Notes: generated by a model not told the origin, from the sequence alone. Counted from the first letter of the stretch, positions 52,706 through 61,928 are shown. The stretch: 64,000 bases of DNA from Sphingopyxis sp. H053 (GCF_001468225.1 NZ_LNRU01000011.1:62001-126000); one strand, 5' to 3'. Made by a program: numbers and translations.

Positions 52706-53648
52706 GGTCCGGTCCTTTTTCGATATGGTCTATCATGATCGCGGCGTTGCCATTGGCCTCGCCGATGCTGCCGAGCGCGAAGCTGCGTCCGGCGACGGTC
52801 ACCGGCACATGGCGCGGCATATTGAGCGGGATGATGTCGCCGACTTCGAGCGCGAGCAGCTTGACGAGGCTGATCTCGGGGCGCGCGAGCACCGAGCGGA
52901 CGGGCATGCGCACGTCGCGCAGCGCCCTGTCGAGCGCGCCCGCCCAGACCGGATCGCCGCCGCTATTGCCCTGCATGTCGGGAAGCAGTTCGTCGCCCGC
53001 GATTCCGCGCAGCGCGGCGACCGGATAGGCGCACATGATCGTCCGCCCCTCGAACGGGGCGCCGCGCAGCGTGAAGCGCTGGACGAACAATTCATCGTCG
53101 GCGCGTACCGCGGCGAGCTTGGCGGGATCGGCGGTGACGCAATCGAGTTCGGGCTCGATCGCAAGCTTGCCGCGCCATGCGGCGGCGAGTTGCATCCCGA
53201 TGTCGCGGCCGAGGCGCGCGGCGAAGCGGTCCTCGGCGTCGGTCAGTTCCTCGCGCTCGGCGGCGAGCTGGCCGCGGCCGCCATAGAAGATGTCGACGAG
53301 CTGGAGCAGCAGCGAGCGCGAGCCCGCGAGCATCACCGGCCCCTTGAGCGGCGGCGCATGATAGCGCCAGAAGATCGCGGGCGCAGCGGACGCGCTCCAT
53401 TCGGCAAAGCTGACCTGTTCGGCGCCCGACCGTTCGATCTGGACCGTCGGCGCGCCGAGCGCGCGGATCAGGTCGCGCAGACTGCGCGCAAACTGGTTCG
53501 CGACGCCTTCGAGCGCGGGGAAGGCATAGCCGTCCGCTGCCCGGCGCAGCAGCAGGGATTCCCGGGTATCCGCAGGCGTGGCCGCAACTGCTGGTGCAGG
53601 TGCGGCCGGTGCCTTCACGGCTTTGACGGTTTTCGTGCTGGTGGTCAC
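52698..53648 (-). CDS. fliM: Flagellar motor switch protein FliM, atypical N-terminus
   Basis: 316-residue switch protein: a middle CheC-like domain with GGRG (LLLQLVDIFYGGRGQ) and C-terminal SpoA domain (LVKLLALEVGDIIPLNMPRH). The N-terminus is Lys/Ala/Pro-rich (TSTKTVKAVKAPAAPAPAV) and has no LSQxEIDALL peptide, the usual CheY-P binding site. The first 40 residues otherwise show no Met start that would restore it. GTG start overlaps fliL stop (GTGA). Confidence 0.88.
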   Translation of the reverse strand: MTTSTKTVKAVKAPAAPAPAVAATPADTRESLLLRRAADGYAFPALEGVANQFARSLRDLIRALGAPTVQIERSGAEQVSFAEWSASAAPAIFWRYHAPPLKGPVMLAGSRSLLLQLVDIFYGGRGQLAAEREELTDAEDRFAARLGRDIGMQLAAAWRGKLAIEPELDCVTADPAKLAAVRADDELFVQRFTLRGAPFEGRTIMCAYPVAALRGIAGDELLPDMQGNSGGDPVWAGALDRALRDVRMPVRSVLARPEISLVKLLALEVGDIIPLNMPRHVPVTVAGRSFALGSIGEANGNAAIMIDHIEKGPDHD

Positions 53649-54250
53649 TGAATCACCAGGCTCGTGAAATAAACATTGTCGATGCCCCCGAAACCTTCCT
53701 TGTCGCGCAACACATCGTTGATCGCGGCCGTCAGCTGACGCTGCAGCCGCTGTTTCCCCTGTGATGTGGAAAGCAACGCCGGATCCTGTTCGGCGAGCAC
53801 CATAAGCACGACCGAACGGATCGGAACAGCCTGCCGTTTGATATTATTGATAACCTTGCCGTCGTAGAAGGTCGAAAGGCTGATACCGACCTGCAGGAAG
53901 CCCGATCCGTCGGCGAGGTTCGTCGTGAAGCTGTCGGCGATCGGGTAATAGGTGATCTCATATTTCTTGGGATCGACCTTGAACTTGTCGTTCGGGACCG
54001 ACACCGTGCCGACCTTCGGCGGCGCTTCCTTGTCGTCGCCCTCGGCGGCCGGCTCGGGCTCGCCTTCGCTGCGCTCGACCAGCTTGGGGAAATGATCCTC
54101 GGGCTTCGCCTCATGCGCCTGCAGCGCGCCGAAATAAATTCCCGCACCCGCGCCGGCGCCGATCAGTGCGATCGCGGCGACGCCGATGAACAGCAGCTTC
54201 TTGAACGAGCCCTTCTTCTTGGGGGCGCCTTCGATATTATCCTTGGCCAT
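53645..54250 (-). CDS. fliL: Flagellar basal-body-associated protein FliL
   Basis: 201-residue membrane protein: basic N-terminus, one membrane helix (about 19-40), charged linker, and the periplasmic stomatin-like FliL domain (YYPIADSFTTNLADGSGFLQ...GIDNVYFTSLVIQ). Supports stator function. GGGTCC site upstream; coupled to fliM. Confidence 0.93.
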   Translation of the reverse strand: MAKDNIEGAPKKKGSFKKLLFIGVAAIALIGAGAGAGIYFGALQAHEAKPEDHFPKLVERSEGEPEPAAEGDDKEAPPKVGTVSVPNDKFKVDPKKYEITYYPIADSFTTNLADGSGFLQVGISLSTFYDGKVINNIKRQAVPIRSVVLMVLAEQDPALLSTSQGKQRLQRQLTAAINDVLRDKEGFGGIDNVYFTSLVIQ

Positions 54251-54267
54251 GATGGGACCCTTTCTGA

Positions 54268-55443
54268 TCAGGCGAAGCGGCCGCGGCGGTCGGCGGCGCG
54301 GTCTTCGTCACGCGGCTCGGCGCGTTCGGTGGCGGTTTCGATGAGGTGCGAGGTGTCGGGCGCGGCGGTGCGGCCCTGACCCTGGCCCTGGCTTTGCGAC
54401 TGGCGTCCGGTCTCGCCCGGCGTGCAGGTCACTTCGGCGCCGGCGACGCGCACGCCCTGCTGGCGCAATTCTTCGACGAGGCGGCCCTGTGCGGCGGTAA
54501 CGATCGTCGCGGTCGCTTCGTGACGCGTGTCCATTTTCAGCGACACGCCCTCGTCGCCCATCTGCATCGCGACGTCGAGGCGGCCGAGATGCTTGGGCAT
54601 CAGGCGAAAGCTGATGTCGCCGCTGTCCGACTTGGTCGCGGCGATGTCGCGCGCGAGCTGGTCGATCCACGCGCCGTCGCTTTCCATATCGAGCACGCGT
54701 TCGGCGATCACCGCGGGCGCGGCTGCTTCGGCGAGCGTCGCGGCACTCTGTGCGGCGGGCTGCGCGAAGAGGATCGTCATCGACGGCGCCGCCTCGACGG
54801 GCTTGGCGACGGGTGGCTCGGCTCCGGGGAGGATCGGCATCGCGGCATCGCGCGGGCGCGCGGCAACGGGAAGCGCGGGGGCGCTGGTGTCGGCCGGAGC
54901 CGCCGCGGCTTCCGCCGGCTTCGCGGGTTTTGCGGCGGTCGGGGGTGCGGCGGCGGGGATTGCGGCCGCTACGATCGCGGCCCAATTCGTGACCGGCGCA
55001 GCCGCCACGGACTCGCCGGTCGCCGCCGTGTCGGGCGATGCGGCATCCGCTTCGGGCTTGGCCGCAACCGGCTTGCCAGACGTCTGTGCGGGCGCGGCGC
55101 CGGGGATGCTGCCGTTCAGCGCGATCAGCAGGTTCGCGGCCAGCGCCGCGGGATCGGCCTTGGCTGGCTCGGCCTTCGCCGCGGGGGCTTCGGCGGTGGC
55201 GTCCGTTTCGAGGGGGGCGTCGACCTGCGGGGCCGCGGCATCGACGGCCGGTGCGGGATCGATCTTGATCGTCGTGGCGGCAGGATTCGCGATCGGCGCG
55301 ACGGCGACCGGCGCGGCGGCGAGCAGCTGGTCGAAACCGCCTTCGCCGCCACCCTCGGGCAGCTGCCCGATGTTGGCGAGGAAGGTTGCGAAGCCCGCGG
55401 GCATCGCGCCCTGGATGGTGGGGAGAGAGGGGGCGCTCATCAT
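54268..55443 (-). CDS. fliK: Flagellar hook-length control protein FliK
   Basis: 391 residues. A very Ala/Pro-rich N-terminal two thirds (molecular ruler region) precedes the conserved C-terminal domain (ISFRLMPKHLGRLDVAMQMG with EGVSLKMDTRHEATATIV and GRLVEELRQQGVRVAGAEVT), which contacts FlhB. The start overlaps fliJ stop by ATGA. Despite the short FlgE and FlgD, FliK is of ordinary length. Confidence 0.9.
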   Translation of the reverse strand: MMSAPSLPTIQGAMPAGFATFLANIGQLPEGGGEGGFDQLLAAAPVAVAPIANPAATTIKIDPAPAVDAAAPQVDAPLETDATAEAPAAKAEPAKADPAALAANLLIALNGSIPGAAPAQTSGKPVAAKPEADAASPDTAATGESVAAAPVTNWAAIVAAAIPAAAPPTAAKPAKPAEAAAAPADTSAPALPVAARPRDAAMPILPGAEPPVAKPVEAAPSMTILFAQPAAQSAATLAEAAAPAVIAERVLDMESDGAWIDQLARDIAATKSDSGDISFRLMPKHLGRLDVAMQMGDEGVSLKMDTRHEATATIVTAAQGRLVEELRQQGVRVAGAEVTCTPGETGRQSQSQGQGQGRTAAPDTSHLIETATERAEPRDEDRAADRRGRFA

Positions 55444-55886
55444 GCCGCGCCGCCTTCGATCAGCCGCAGGCGCATGCCCGTGCGCGGGCGGTGCGGGCGG
55501 TTGGCGTCGTCGCGGCGTTCCTGTTCGACCTGCGCCGCTTTCCGGCTGCGTTCGTACAGGCGGACCGCCGATTCTTCCCTGACCATCGCGTTCTGCGCCA
55601 GCGCGCCGGCCTGGTCGCGGCGCTCGCTGGCATTGCTCAGCGGCGCGGTCAGGCTTTCCTGCGCGATGTCGAGCCGCATCGCGAGTTCGCCGATCGTGTT
55701 GAGCGCGCGGCCGGCGACCGCACCCTTGGCCATCGCGAGGTCGACGCGCAGCGTTTCGAGCCGCTTCGCGAGTTCGACGAGGTTCGCCAGTTCGCCATTG
55801 GCGCGCGCCAGATTGGCCTCCGCCTGCTGATGTTCGACGGAGCGCACGCGAATGATACGTTTGCGGCGTGCGGTACGGGCGTTCAT
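55440..55886 (-). CDS. fliJ: Flagellar export chaperone FliJ
   Basis: 148-residue protein of two long helices (VEHQQAEANLARANGELANL ... NAMVREESAVRLYERSRKAA), basic, expected to form the central stalk of the FliI ATPase. Sequence is poorly conserved; call rests on coiled-coil form and location between fliI and fliK with ATGA overlaps. Confidence 0.75.
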   Translation of the reverse strand: MNARTARRKRIIRVRSVEHQQAEANLARANGELANLVELAKRLETLRVDLAMAKGAVAGRALNTIGELAMRLDIAQESLTAPLSNASERRDQAGALAQNAMVREESAVRLYERSRKAAQVEQERRDDANRPHRPRTGMRLRLIEGGAA

Positions 55887-57214
55887 GCGGAATATCCTTC
55901 AATCAGGGCTTGGCGGGAAATGTCGAAATCGACCTGCGCCTTGGCAGGTTGCGAAACATAGGCGAGCTGGTCGGCGTGGCGCGCGATGGCGGTGTCGAGC
56001 ACCGGATCGGCGCCGGCGACGTAGGCGCCCATCAGCATCAGATCGCGATTCTCTTCATAGAGCGACCAGAGCTGGCGGAAGCGCGCGGCGGCGGCGGCAT
56101 GTTCGGGATCAACCGAATCGACCATCGTGCGCGACAGCGAGCGTGCGACGTCGATCGCCGGATAGACGCCCTGTTCGGCGAGCTGGCGCGACAGGATGAT
56201 ATGGCCGTCGACGATCGCGCGCGCGCTGTCGACGACGGGATCGTCGATGTCGCCGCCATCGGCGAGCACGGTGTAAAGCGCGGTGATCGATCCGCCGGTT
56301 TCGCGGTCGATGCCGGCGCGCTCGCACAGCGAGGGAATGAGCGCGAAGACCGACGGCGGATAACCCTTCATCGTCGGGGGCTCGCCCAAGGTCAGCCCGA
56401 TCTCGCGCTGCGCATGCGCGACGCGGGTCAGGCTGTCGATCAGCAGCAGCACCTTCTTGCCCTCGGCGCGGAACGCTTCGGCGATCGCGGTCGCGCGCAT
56501 CGCGGCGCGCAGGCGGAGGAGGGGCGGATGGTCGGCGGGAACCGCGACGACGACCGATTTCTTGCGGACTTCGGGGGGCAGCTTGGTTTCGACGAAGTCG
56601 CTGACTTCGCGGCTGCGTTCGCCGATCAGCCCGACGACGATCACGTCGCATTCGGTGCCGGCGATCATCTGGCCCATCAGCACCGACTTACCGACGCCCG
56701 AGCCCGCGATGATCGCGACGCGCTGGCCTTCGCCGACGGTGAGCAGGCCGTTGATCGCGCGCACACCCATGTTGAGCGGCCTGGTCACGCGGCCGCGGCG
56801 CAGCGGATTGACCTTGCGGCCGGCGAGCGGCCACTGGAACTGCGACTGGATCGCGGGGCGGCCATCGAGCGGATTGCCCTGCGCATCCATGATGCGGCCG
56901 AGCAAGGTCTTGCCGACGGCGACCATGCTGCTCGCGCCATGCGGTTCGACCGGCGCGCCAGTGACCAGCGGCTTGTTCATGTCGAAGGGCAGGACAAGGC
57001 TGCGGTGGCCACGAAAGCCCACGACCTCGCCATAGACATAGTCATTGTCGGCCGACTTGATGCGGACGTTGCTGCCCAGTGGCTGGGGGAAGCCGGAGAC
57101 TTCGAGCATGATCCCCTCGTGCGCGACGAGCGTGCCGATGCGGCGCGGGCTGGCGCCCGCGAGGTCGACGGGGTCGAGCAGCTGCTGCGCGCTCATGGCG
57201 AGGCGGCGGGTCAC
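55883..57214 (-). CDS. fliI: Flagellum-specific ATP synthase FliI
   Basis: 443-residue F1-beta-like export ATPase: Walker A AGSGVGKSVL, VVGLIGERSREVSDF, Walker B KVLLLIDSLTRVAHAQ, and GGSITALYTVL. Start taken as GTG 57214 from GTGA overlap with fliH; ATG 57196 is an alternative. Energises substrate engagement at the export gate. Confidence 0.94.
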   Translation of the reverse strand: MTRRLAMSAQQLLDPVDLAGASPRRIGTLVAHEGIMLEVSGFPQPLGSNVRIKSADNDYVYGEVVGFRGHRSLVLPFDMNKPLVTGAPVEPHGASSMVAVGKTLLGRIMDAQGNPLDGRPAIQSQFQWPLAGRKVNPLRRGRVTRPLNMGVRAINGLLTVGEGQRVAIIAGSGVGKSVLMGQMIAGTECDVIVVGLIGERSREVSDFVETKLPPEVRKKSVVVAVPADHPPLLRLRAAMRATAIAEAFRAEGKKVLLLIDSLTRVAHAQREIGLTLGEPPTMKGYPPSVFALIPSLCERAGIDRETGGSITALYTVLADGGDIDDPVVDSARAIVDGHIILSRQLAEQGVYPAIDVARSLSRTMVDSVDPEHAAAAARFRQLWSLYEENRDLMLMGAYVAGADPVLDTAIARHADQLAYVSQPAKAQVDFDISRQALIEGYSA

Positions 57215-57813
57215 GCGGCGTGTTCCGTACCGAGCGCGGTGCGCAGTTCGTCGAGATAGACGGCGCGGCCATGTTCGATCCAGCCGGTCGAGGTTTCGAG
57301 GCGGACGGTGCCGCGCACCATCGCGGGATCGCTTTCGATCGCCAGCGTCAACGGAGCGTCGGCGAGTAGCACGGCGTCTTCGGGATGAACCCAAAGCGTG
57401 CGCGCCTTGTCGGCGTCGGCGACCATCGCGGCGGCGGTTTCGGCCTGCGCCTGCAGCCATTCGGCATCGATCGGCGCGGCGGCGACGATCTGGCGCACCA
57501 GCCGTTCGACCGTTTCGGCGATCAGCTGCGCGAGTTCTTCGCTCGGTTCGTCCTGCAGCGCTTCGGCGCCGGCAAGCAGCGCGAGAAGCTGGTGACGCTC
57601 GGCAACAAAGGCGGCTTCGGCAAGACGCTGGCCTTCGGCGAGTCCGAGCGCGAAGGGATCTTCGAGGTCGAGTTCGTCGATGCTTTCCTGTTCGGTCGCC
57701 TGCGCCGTGTAGACGGCCGGCGCGAAGGACATCGGGCGGAAGCCGCTGCCGCGTGCCATCGCCTCGGTGAGCGAGACGGGCGCGAAGCCAGATTCGGTGG
57801 CTCGATCAGACAT
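57211..57813 (-). CDS. fliH: Flagellar assembly protein FliH
   Basis: 200-residue FliI regulator: Ala/Glu-rich helical middle (FALGLAEGQRLAEAAFVAER) and C-terminal domain (IVAAAPIDAEWLQAQAETAA ... VRGTVRLETSTGWIEHGRAV). Overlaps fliG by 8 bases and fliI by GTGA. Confidence 0.85.
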   Translation of the reverse strand: MSDRATESGFAPVSLTEAMARGSGFRPMSFAPAVYTAQATEQESIDELDLEDPFALGLAEGQRLAEAAFVAERHQLLALLAGAEALQDEPSEELAQLIAETVERLVRQIVAAAPIDAEWLQAQAETAAAMVADADKARTLWVHPEDAVLLADAPLTLAIESDPAMVRGTVRLETSTGWIEHGRAVYLDELRTALGTEHAA

Positions 57814-58837
57814 AATCGTCGCCTCCGCCCGCGATCATGATTTCGCCCGATGCGGCCATCTGGCGGACGATCTGCATCACGCTCTTCTGCGCATCGTCGA
57901 CGTCGGCGCGCTTGACCATCGTCATTTCGGCCATCTCGTCGCGGATCGTTTCGGCGGCGCGCTGCGACATGGTCGCGAGGCACATGTCGACCATCTCTTC
58001 GTCGGCGCCCTTGAGCGCGATCGCGAGCTGGGCGGCGTCGACCGAGCGCAGCACGCTGCTGAGGCTCTTCTTGTCGAGGTCGCGCAGGTTTTCGAAGATG
58101 AACATCTCTTCCTCGATCGTCTGGGCGAGCACGCGGTCGTGCTTCTTCAGCGAGCGAAGCGTGCGCTCCGACAGCTGCTTCGGCATCTTCTTCATGATCT
58201 TGGCGACGTCGCTCGGACCGCCGATCGCCTGCTTGGCGACGCGCTGGCCATCGACATTGGCGCTCGCGAGCACCGCTTCGAGATCCTCGATCGCCGCGGC
58301 GGGAACCGAGGTCAGCATCGCGGCGCGCAGCACCAGGTCGGCCTGCAGCACTTCGTCGAGCGTTTCGATCGCGCGCGCGGCGACATCGGGGACGAGCACC
58401 GAGAGGATCAGCGCGCCGACCTGCGGATGCTCGCTGGCGAGCAGCCCGCTGATCGCGTCGACGTCCATCCAGCGCAGCATTTCGAGCGACGCGGCGCTCC
58501 GCTGCGGCGCGACGGCGGCGAGGATATTGTCGGCGCGGACATTGCCGACGGCTTCGTTGATCACGGTGCGGATGCGCGTGTCGGCGCCGATCGCCAGCGC
58601 GCTGACATCGCGGCTGCGCGTCACGAAGCGGTCGAGTGCCTGGCCGATCTGTTGTTCGCTGGCGTTCGCCGTGTCGAACATCGCTTTCGCCAGCTGGCGG
58701 ACCTCTTCGGGGCCGAGCTGTTTCAGGATCGTCGCGGCTTCGCTTTCGTCGAGCAGCATCAGCAGGATCGCGGCGGCGGCCGATCCTTCGATCGCGGGCA
58801 TGGCGGGTGCGTTATCGAGTTCGGCGACTTCAGGCAC
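57806..58837 (-). CDS. fliG: Flagellar motor switch protein FliG
   Basis: 343-residue C-ring protein with ARM repeats. N-terminal ILLMLLDESEAATILKQLGP, middle EHPQVGALILSVL (EHPQ motif), C-terminal charged helix with MFIFENLRDLDKKSLSSVLR (torque helix region). GTG start at 58837, overlapping fliF by 8 bases. Confidence 0.95.
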   Translation of the reverse strand: MPEVAELDNAPAMPAIEGSAAAAILLMLLDESEAATILKQLGPEEVRQLAKAMFDTANASEQQIGQALDRFVTRSRDVSALAIGADTRIRTVINEAVGNVRADNILAAVAPQRSAASLEMLRWMDVDAISGLLASEHPQVGALILSVLVPDVAARAIETLDEVLQADLVLRAAMLTSVPAAAIEDLEAVLASANVDGQRVAKQAIGGPSDVAKIMKKMPKQLSERTLRSLKKHDRVLAQTIEEEMFIFENLRDLDKKSLSSVLRSVDAAQLAIALKGADEEMVDMCLATMSQRAAETIRDEMAEMTMVKRADVDDAQKSVMQIVRQMAASGEIMIAGGGDDYV

Positions 58838-60494
58838 GGGCGCCCTCCTGCATCAGGTGGCGGACGACGAGCGCGGCGCGCGCCGAATCCTGGCGGACGA
58901 AGGCGCGGACGAGGTTGGCGCGGGCTTCATAGCTCGGCGCCTGTTCGATCATCTCGAGGGTGATTTCGCGGCCGCCCTGACCGCTGGCGAGTGCCGGGCG
59001 GTCGGTGGCGGCGAGCAGCGATGCTTCGAGTTCCTGATTCTGCGCGATGCGCTTCGCGGCGCGTTCCTTGGCGGCGCGGATCATCGGGCGGCCGATGAAC
59101 AGGAAGGCGAGCAGCGCGGCGAGGATCGCGCCGACCTGCTTGACCAGCGGCATGAACCAGCCCTGGTCGTAAAAGGCGGGCGCGGTGTCTTCGACCTGCA
59201 CGAACGGGCGCTGGTTGATCGCGACCAGATCGCCGCGCGTCGCGTCATAACCGATCGCGCCCTTTACCAGATTGTCGATCTTGGTGAGATCGGCCTGCGT
59301 GAGCGCCTTCTTGCCCTGATTGAGCGCGACCGCGACCGAGACGCGGCGCAGCTTGCCCTGCGGCGAGTGCGTCACCGAAATCTCGCGGCCGACTTCATAA
59401 GCGCGCGCGGCGTTTTCGTTGCTTTCGGTGCCGGGCGCCGGGGCGCCGGGCGGGACCGGCTGCGGGCCGGTCGCGGTGACCGTCGTCGCCTGCGGCGGCT
59501 GGTTCGACAGCGCGCCGGGGATGCCGACCGCGGGGGCGCTCGTGCCGCTGGTCGAGCGCGTGATCTGCTCGCTGGTCAGCGCACGGTCGTTCTCGGGGAA
59601 GCTTTCGCGCGTCGCCTGGCTTTCGGACATGTCGACGTCGGCGTGGACTTCGACGCTATAATTGCCGGCGCCGAGCATCGGGCCGAGCAAGGTGTCGAGC
59701 GCACGGCGGAAGCGGTCTTCGACCTGCAGCTGCAGCTGGAACGCCTTCATGTCGCTGCCCGATGCGGTGTCGGAGAGCAAAGCGCCGCGCTGATCGATCA
59801 CCGACACCTGATCGGCGTTCATGCCGGGGATCGACGAGGCGACAAGGAAACGGATGGCCTGCACCTGACCGTCGCTCAGCGAACGGCCGTTCTGCAGCGT
59901 CAGCATCACCGATGCGGTGGCGGGCTTGTCTTCGCGGACGAACAGGCTGGGTTCGGCGGCGGCGACATGGACGCGCGCGCTCTTGACCGCGTCGATCGTC
60001 TCGATCGTGCGCGACAGATCGGCCTCGCGCGCCGAGCGCAGCGCTTCACCCTCGATCGCGCGGCTCGACCCCATGGGCAGCGCGGCGATCAGGCTGTCGC
60101 CGCTCGGCGCCGCCTTTGGCAGGCCTTGCCCCGCGAGTGCGATGCGCGCCTGATGCAGCTTGTCGGCGTCGACGGTCAGCGCGCCCGTGGTCGGATCGAT
60201 GCTGTGGCCGATGCCCTGCGTCTGCAGCGCGTCGGCGACCGCCGCCTTGTCGGTATCGTCGAGCCCGGCGAACAGCTGCGCCTGCGGCGCCGCCTGCATC
60301 GTGAAATAGGCGAGCGCGGCGATGCCGATCGCCGACGTCATCGCGATCGCGGGCAGCGCGCGCTGCACCGCCGGCTGGCGCATGAACTGGGTGAACGGCG
60401 CGAACCGGCCGCCCAGGACGGGGGCGGGGAGGCGGTTCGCGTTACCGTCGTTCACAGAGTTGGGGACGGGGGTAAGGATCTGGGTCTCGGCCAT
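58830..60494 (-). CDS. fliF: Flagellar MS-ring protein FliF
   Basis: 554-residue ring protein with two membrane helices (about 46-65 and 455-475), periplasmic ring-building motifs (ASVMLTLQNGRSLSDGQVQA, FLVASSIPGMNADQVSVIDQ) and a C-terminal FliG-binding tail. Three bases after fliE. Founds the basal body. Confidence 0.95.
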   Translation of the reverse strand: MAETQILTPVPNSVNDGNANRLPAPVLGGRFAPFTQFMRQPAVQRALPAIAMTSAIGIAALAYFTMQAAPQAQLFAGLDDTDKAAVADALQTQGIGHSIDPTTGALTVDADKLHQARIALAGQGLPKAAPSGDSLIAALPMGSSRAIEGEALRSAREADLSRTIETIDAVKSARVHVAAAEPSLFVREDKPATASVMLTLQNGRSLSDGQVQAIRFLVASSIPGMNADQVSVIDQRGALLSDTASGSDMKAFQLQLQVEDRFRRALDTLLGPMLGAGNYSVEVHADVDMSESQATRESFPENDRALTSEQITRSTSGTSAPAVGIPGALSNQPPQATTVTATGPQPVPPGAPAPGTESNENAARAYEVGREISVTHSPQGKLRRVSVAVALNQGKKALTQADLTKIDNLVKGAIGYDATRGDLVAINQRPFVQVEDTAPAFYDQGWFMPLVKQVGAILAALLAFLFIGRPMIRAAKERAAKRIAQNQELEASLLAATDRPALASGQGGREITLEMIEQAPSYEARANLVRAFVRQDSARAALVVRHLMQEGARA

Positions 60495-60497
60495 GGA

Positions 60498-60851
60498 TTA
60501 CACCGGCATGTTCATGATGTCGCGGTATGCGGACAGCAGCTTGTTGCGGACTTGCAGGGTGGTTTCGAAGCCGAGCGAGGCTTTCTGGCGCTCGATCATC
60601 ACGCTGACGATGTCGTGCGTGTCGCCGCGCTCATAGGCTTCGGTGATCTGGCTCGCCTTCGACTGCTGCGCGTTGACCTGTTGCAGCGCATTGTTGATCG
60701 CGGCGCCGAAATCGGGGGCTCCCGCTGCGCCGCCGACGCCGCCTTCGGCCGCGCCGACCCCGCCGCGGCCCGCGGCGCGCTGCAGCGCCTGGTTCTGATT
60801 GAGGATCGAACTGCGCATCTGCAGCAGTCGGCTCGGGTCAATCGTGCTCAT
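60498..60851 (-). CDS. fliE: Flagellar hook-basal body protein FliE
   Basis: 117-residue rod/MS-ring adaptor: Gly-rich middle, C-terminal conserved helices (DTHDIVSVMIERQKASLGFE, TTLQVRNKLLSAYRDIMNMP). Start taken at the Met 60851 (MSTIDPSRLLQMRS); an upstream in-frame Met adds 13 atypical residues. First gene of a 16-gene operon (fliE-flhB) behind a sigma-54 promoter. Confidence 0.92.
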   Translation of the reverse strand: MSTIDPSRLLQMRSSILNQNQALQRAAGRGGVGAAEGGVGGAAGAPDFGAAINNALQQVNAQQSKASQITEAYERGDTHDIVSVMIERQKASLGFETTLQVRNKLLSAYRDIMNMPV

Positions 60852-60901
60852 TGCTTTTTCATCCGTCCTGACGGCGGCGATGTGCCGCACGCAAAGAACA
60901 A

Positions 60902-60917
60902 TGCAAAGCGCGTGCCA
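60902..60917 (-). promoter_or_regulatory. Sigma-54 promoter of the fliE operon
   Basis: Minus strand TGGCACG-CGCT-TTGCA preceded by a T-run, a full consensus match, 51 bases upstream of the fliE ATG. Confidence 0.87.
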
Positions 60918-61002
60918 AAAAAATTAATGGCTTATTTTCAGTGTATTGATCTGGATTGTCGGTGCCCGTCGGGCCGTTTCGGCATTTTTTTGACACGCGG
61001 GC

Positions 61003-61029
61003 TTAAGCGCCGCCGACGCCCGCCGTTAC
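61003..61029 (+). promoter_or_regulatory. Sigma-28-type promoter of fliC
   Basis: TTAAGCGC-N11-GCCGTTAC, 69 bases upstream of the flagellin ATG. Same spacing and CCGTTA core as the flgM, motA and fliD boxes. Confidence 0.65.
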
Positions 61030-61097
61030 TGCTTTCGTGACCGCTCCTCGAGCCCTCACATCACGGGAATGGCCATCGAGGCCGGAAAGGAACAAAG

Positions 61098-61928
61098 ATG
61101 ACTGTCATCAACACCAATGTGAGCGCGCTTCGCGCCCAGAACAATTCGCGCGTCGCCAGCCAGGCGCAGTCGCAGGCGATGGAACGCCTGTCGAGCGGCA
61201 AGCGCATCAACGCTGCGAAGGACGACGCCGCCGGCCTCGCCATCGCAACCCGCATGGAGGCCGCATCGCGCGGTTTCACGCAGGCCATCCGCAATGCCAA
61301 CGACGGCATTTCGCTCGCCCAGACCGCTGACAGCGCCGCGGGCAGCATCTCGGACATCCTCGTCCGTATGCGCGACCTGTCGATGCAGGCATCGACCGGC
61401 ACGCTCAGCGATCCCGACCGCGTGCTGGTGCAGAAGGAAGTCACCGCGCTGATCGCGCAGATCGGCGACGTCGTCGGTCAAACCACCTTCAACGGCAACA
61501 AGCTGCTCGACGGCAGCGCCGCCACCGGGTTCAATATCCAGACCGGCATCAATAACACCGAGGTCGTGAACATCACCATCGCGAACCTCGGCACGGCCGG
61601 CACGGCGCTTACCGGCGTCGGTGCGATCTCCGTCGCTACGCAGGCCGGGGCTACCTCTGCGCTGGCAGTGCTTGACACGGCGATCGACAATGTCGCCAGC
61701 GAACGCGCCAATCTCGGTGCGCAGCAGAACCGCCTGACCTCGGCTGTCGATAATTTGACGTCGCGCGTCACCAATCTGGACGAAGCCAAGTCGCGCATCG
61801 AAGACGCCGATTTCTCGGTCGAATCGACGAACCTCGCGGCTGCCGGCATTCTGGCGCAGGCATCGACCGCGATGCTCGCCCAGGCGAACCAGAGCTCGCA
61901 GGGCGTGATGAACCTGCTCCGCGGCTAA
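61098..61928 (+). CDS. fliC: Flagellin FliC (short, D0/D1 only)
   Basis: 276-residue flagellin: N-terminal INTNVSALRAQNNSRVASQA, ERLSSGKRINAAKDDAAGLA; C-terminal IEDADFSVESTNLAAAGILA with ANQSSQGVMNLLRG. The variable outer D2/D3 domains are nearly absent, as in many alphaproteobacterial flagellins. AAAGGAACAAAG site; strong terminator 55 bases after the stop. Only flagellin gene in the window. Confidence 0.96.
   Translation: MTVINTNVSALRAQNNSRVASQAQSQAMERLSSGKRINAAKDDAAGLAIATRMEAASRGFTQAIRNANDGISLAQTADSAAGSISDILVRMRDLSMQASTGTLSDPDRVLVQKEVTALIAQIGDVVGQTTFNGNKLLDGSAATGFNIQTGINNTEVVNITIANLGTAGTALTGVGAISVATQAGATSALAVLDTAIDNVASERANLGAQQNRLTSAVDNLTSRVTNLDEAKSRIEDADFSVESTNLAAAGILAQASTAMLAQANQSSQGVMNLLRG

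Noticed and set aside
60930-61000. Sigma-54 promoter for fliC (TGGATTGTCGGTGC)
   Set aside because: GG to GC spacing is one base short; the sigma-28 box at 61003-61029 fits better.
57837-61040. 1067-codon plus-strand frame over fliG-fliE
   Set aside because: Antisense shadow of fliG and fliF; Arg/Ser-rich, no motif, while the minus strand has full operon structure.
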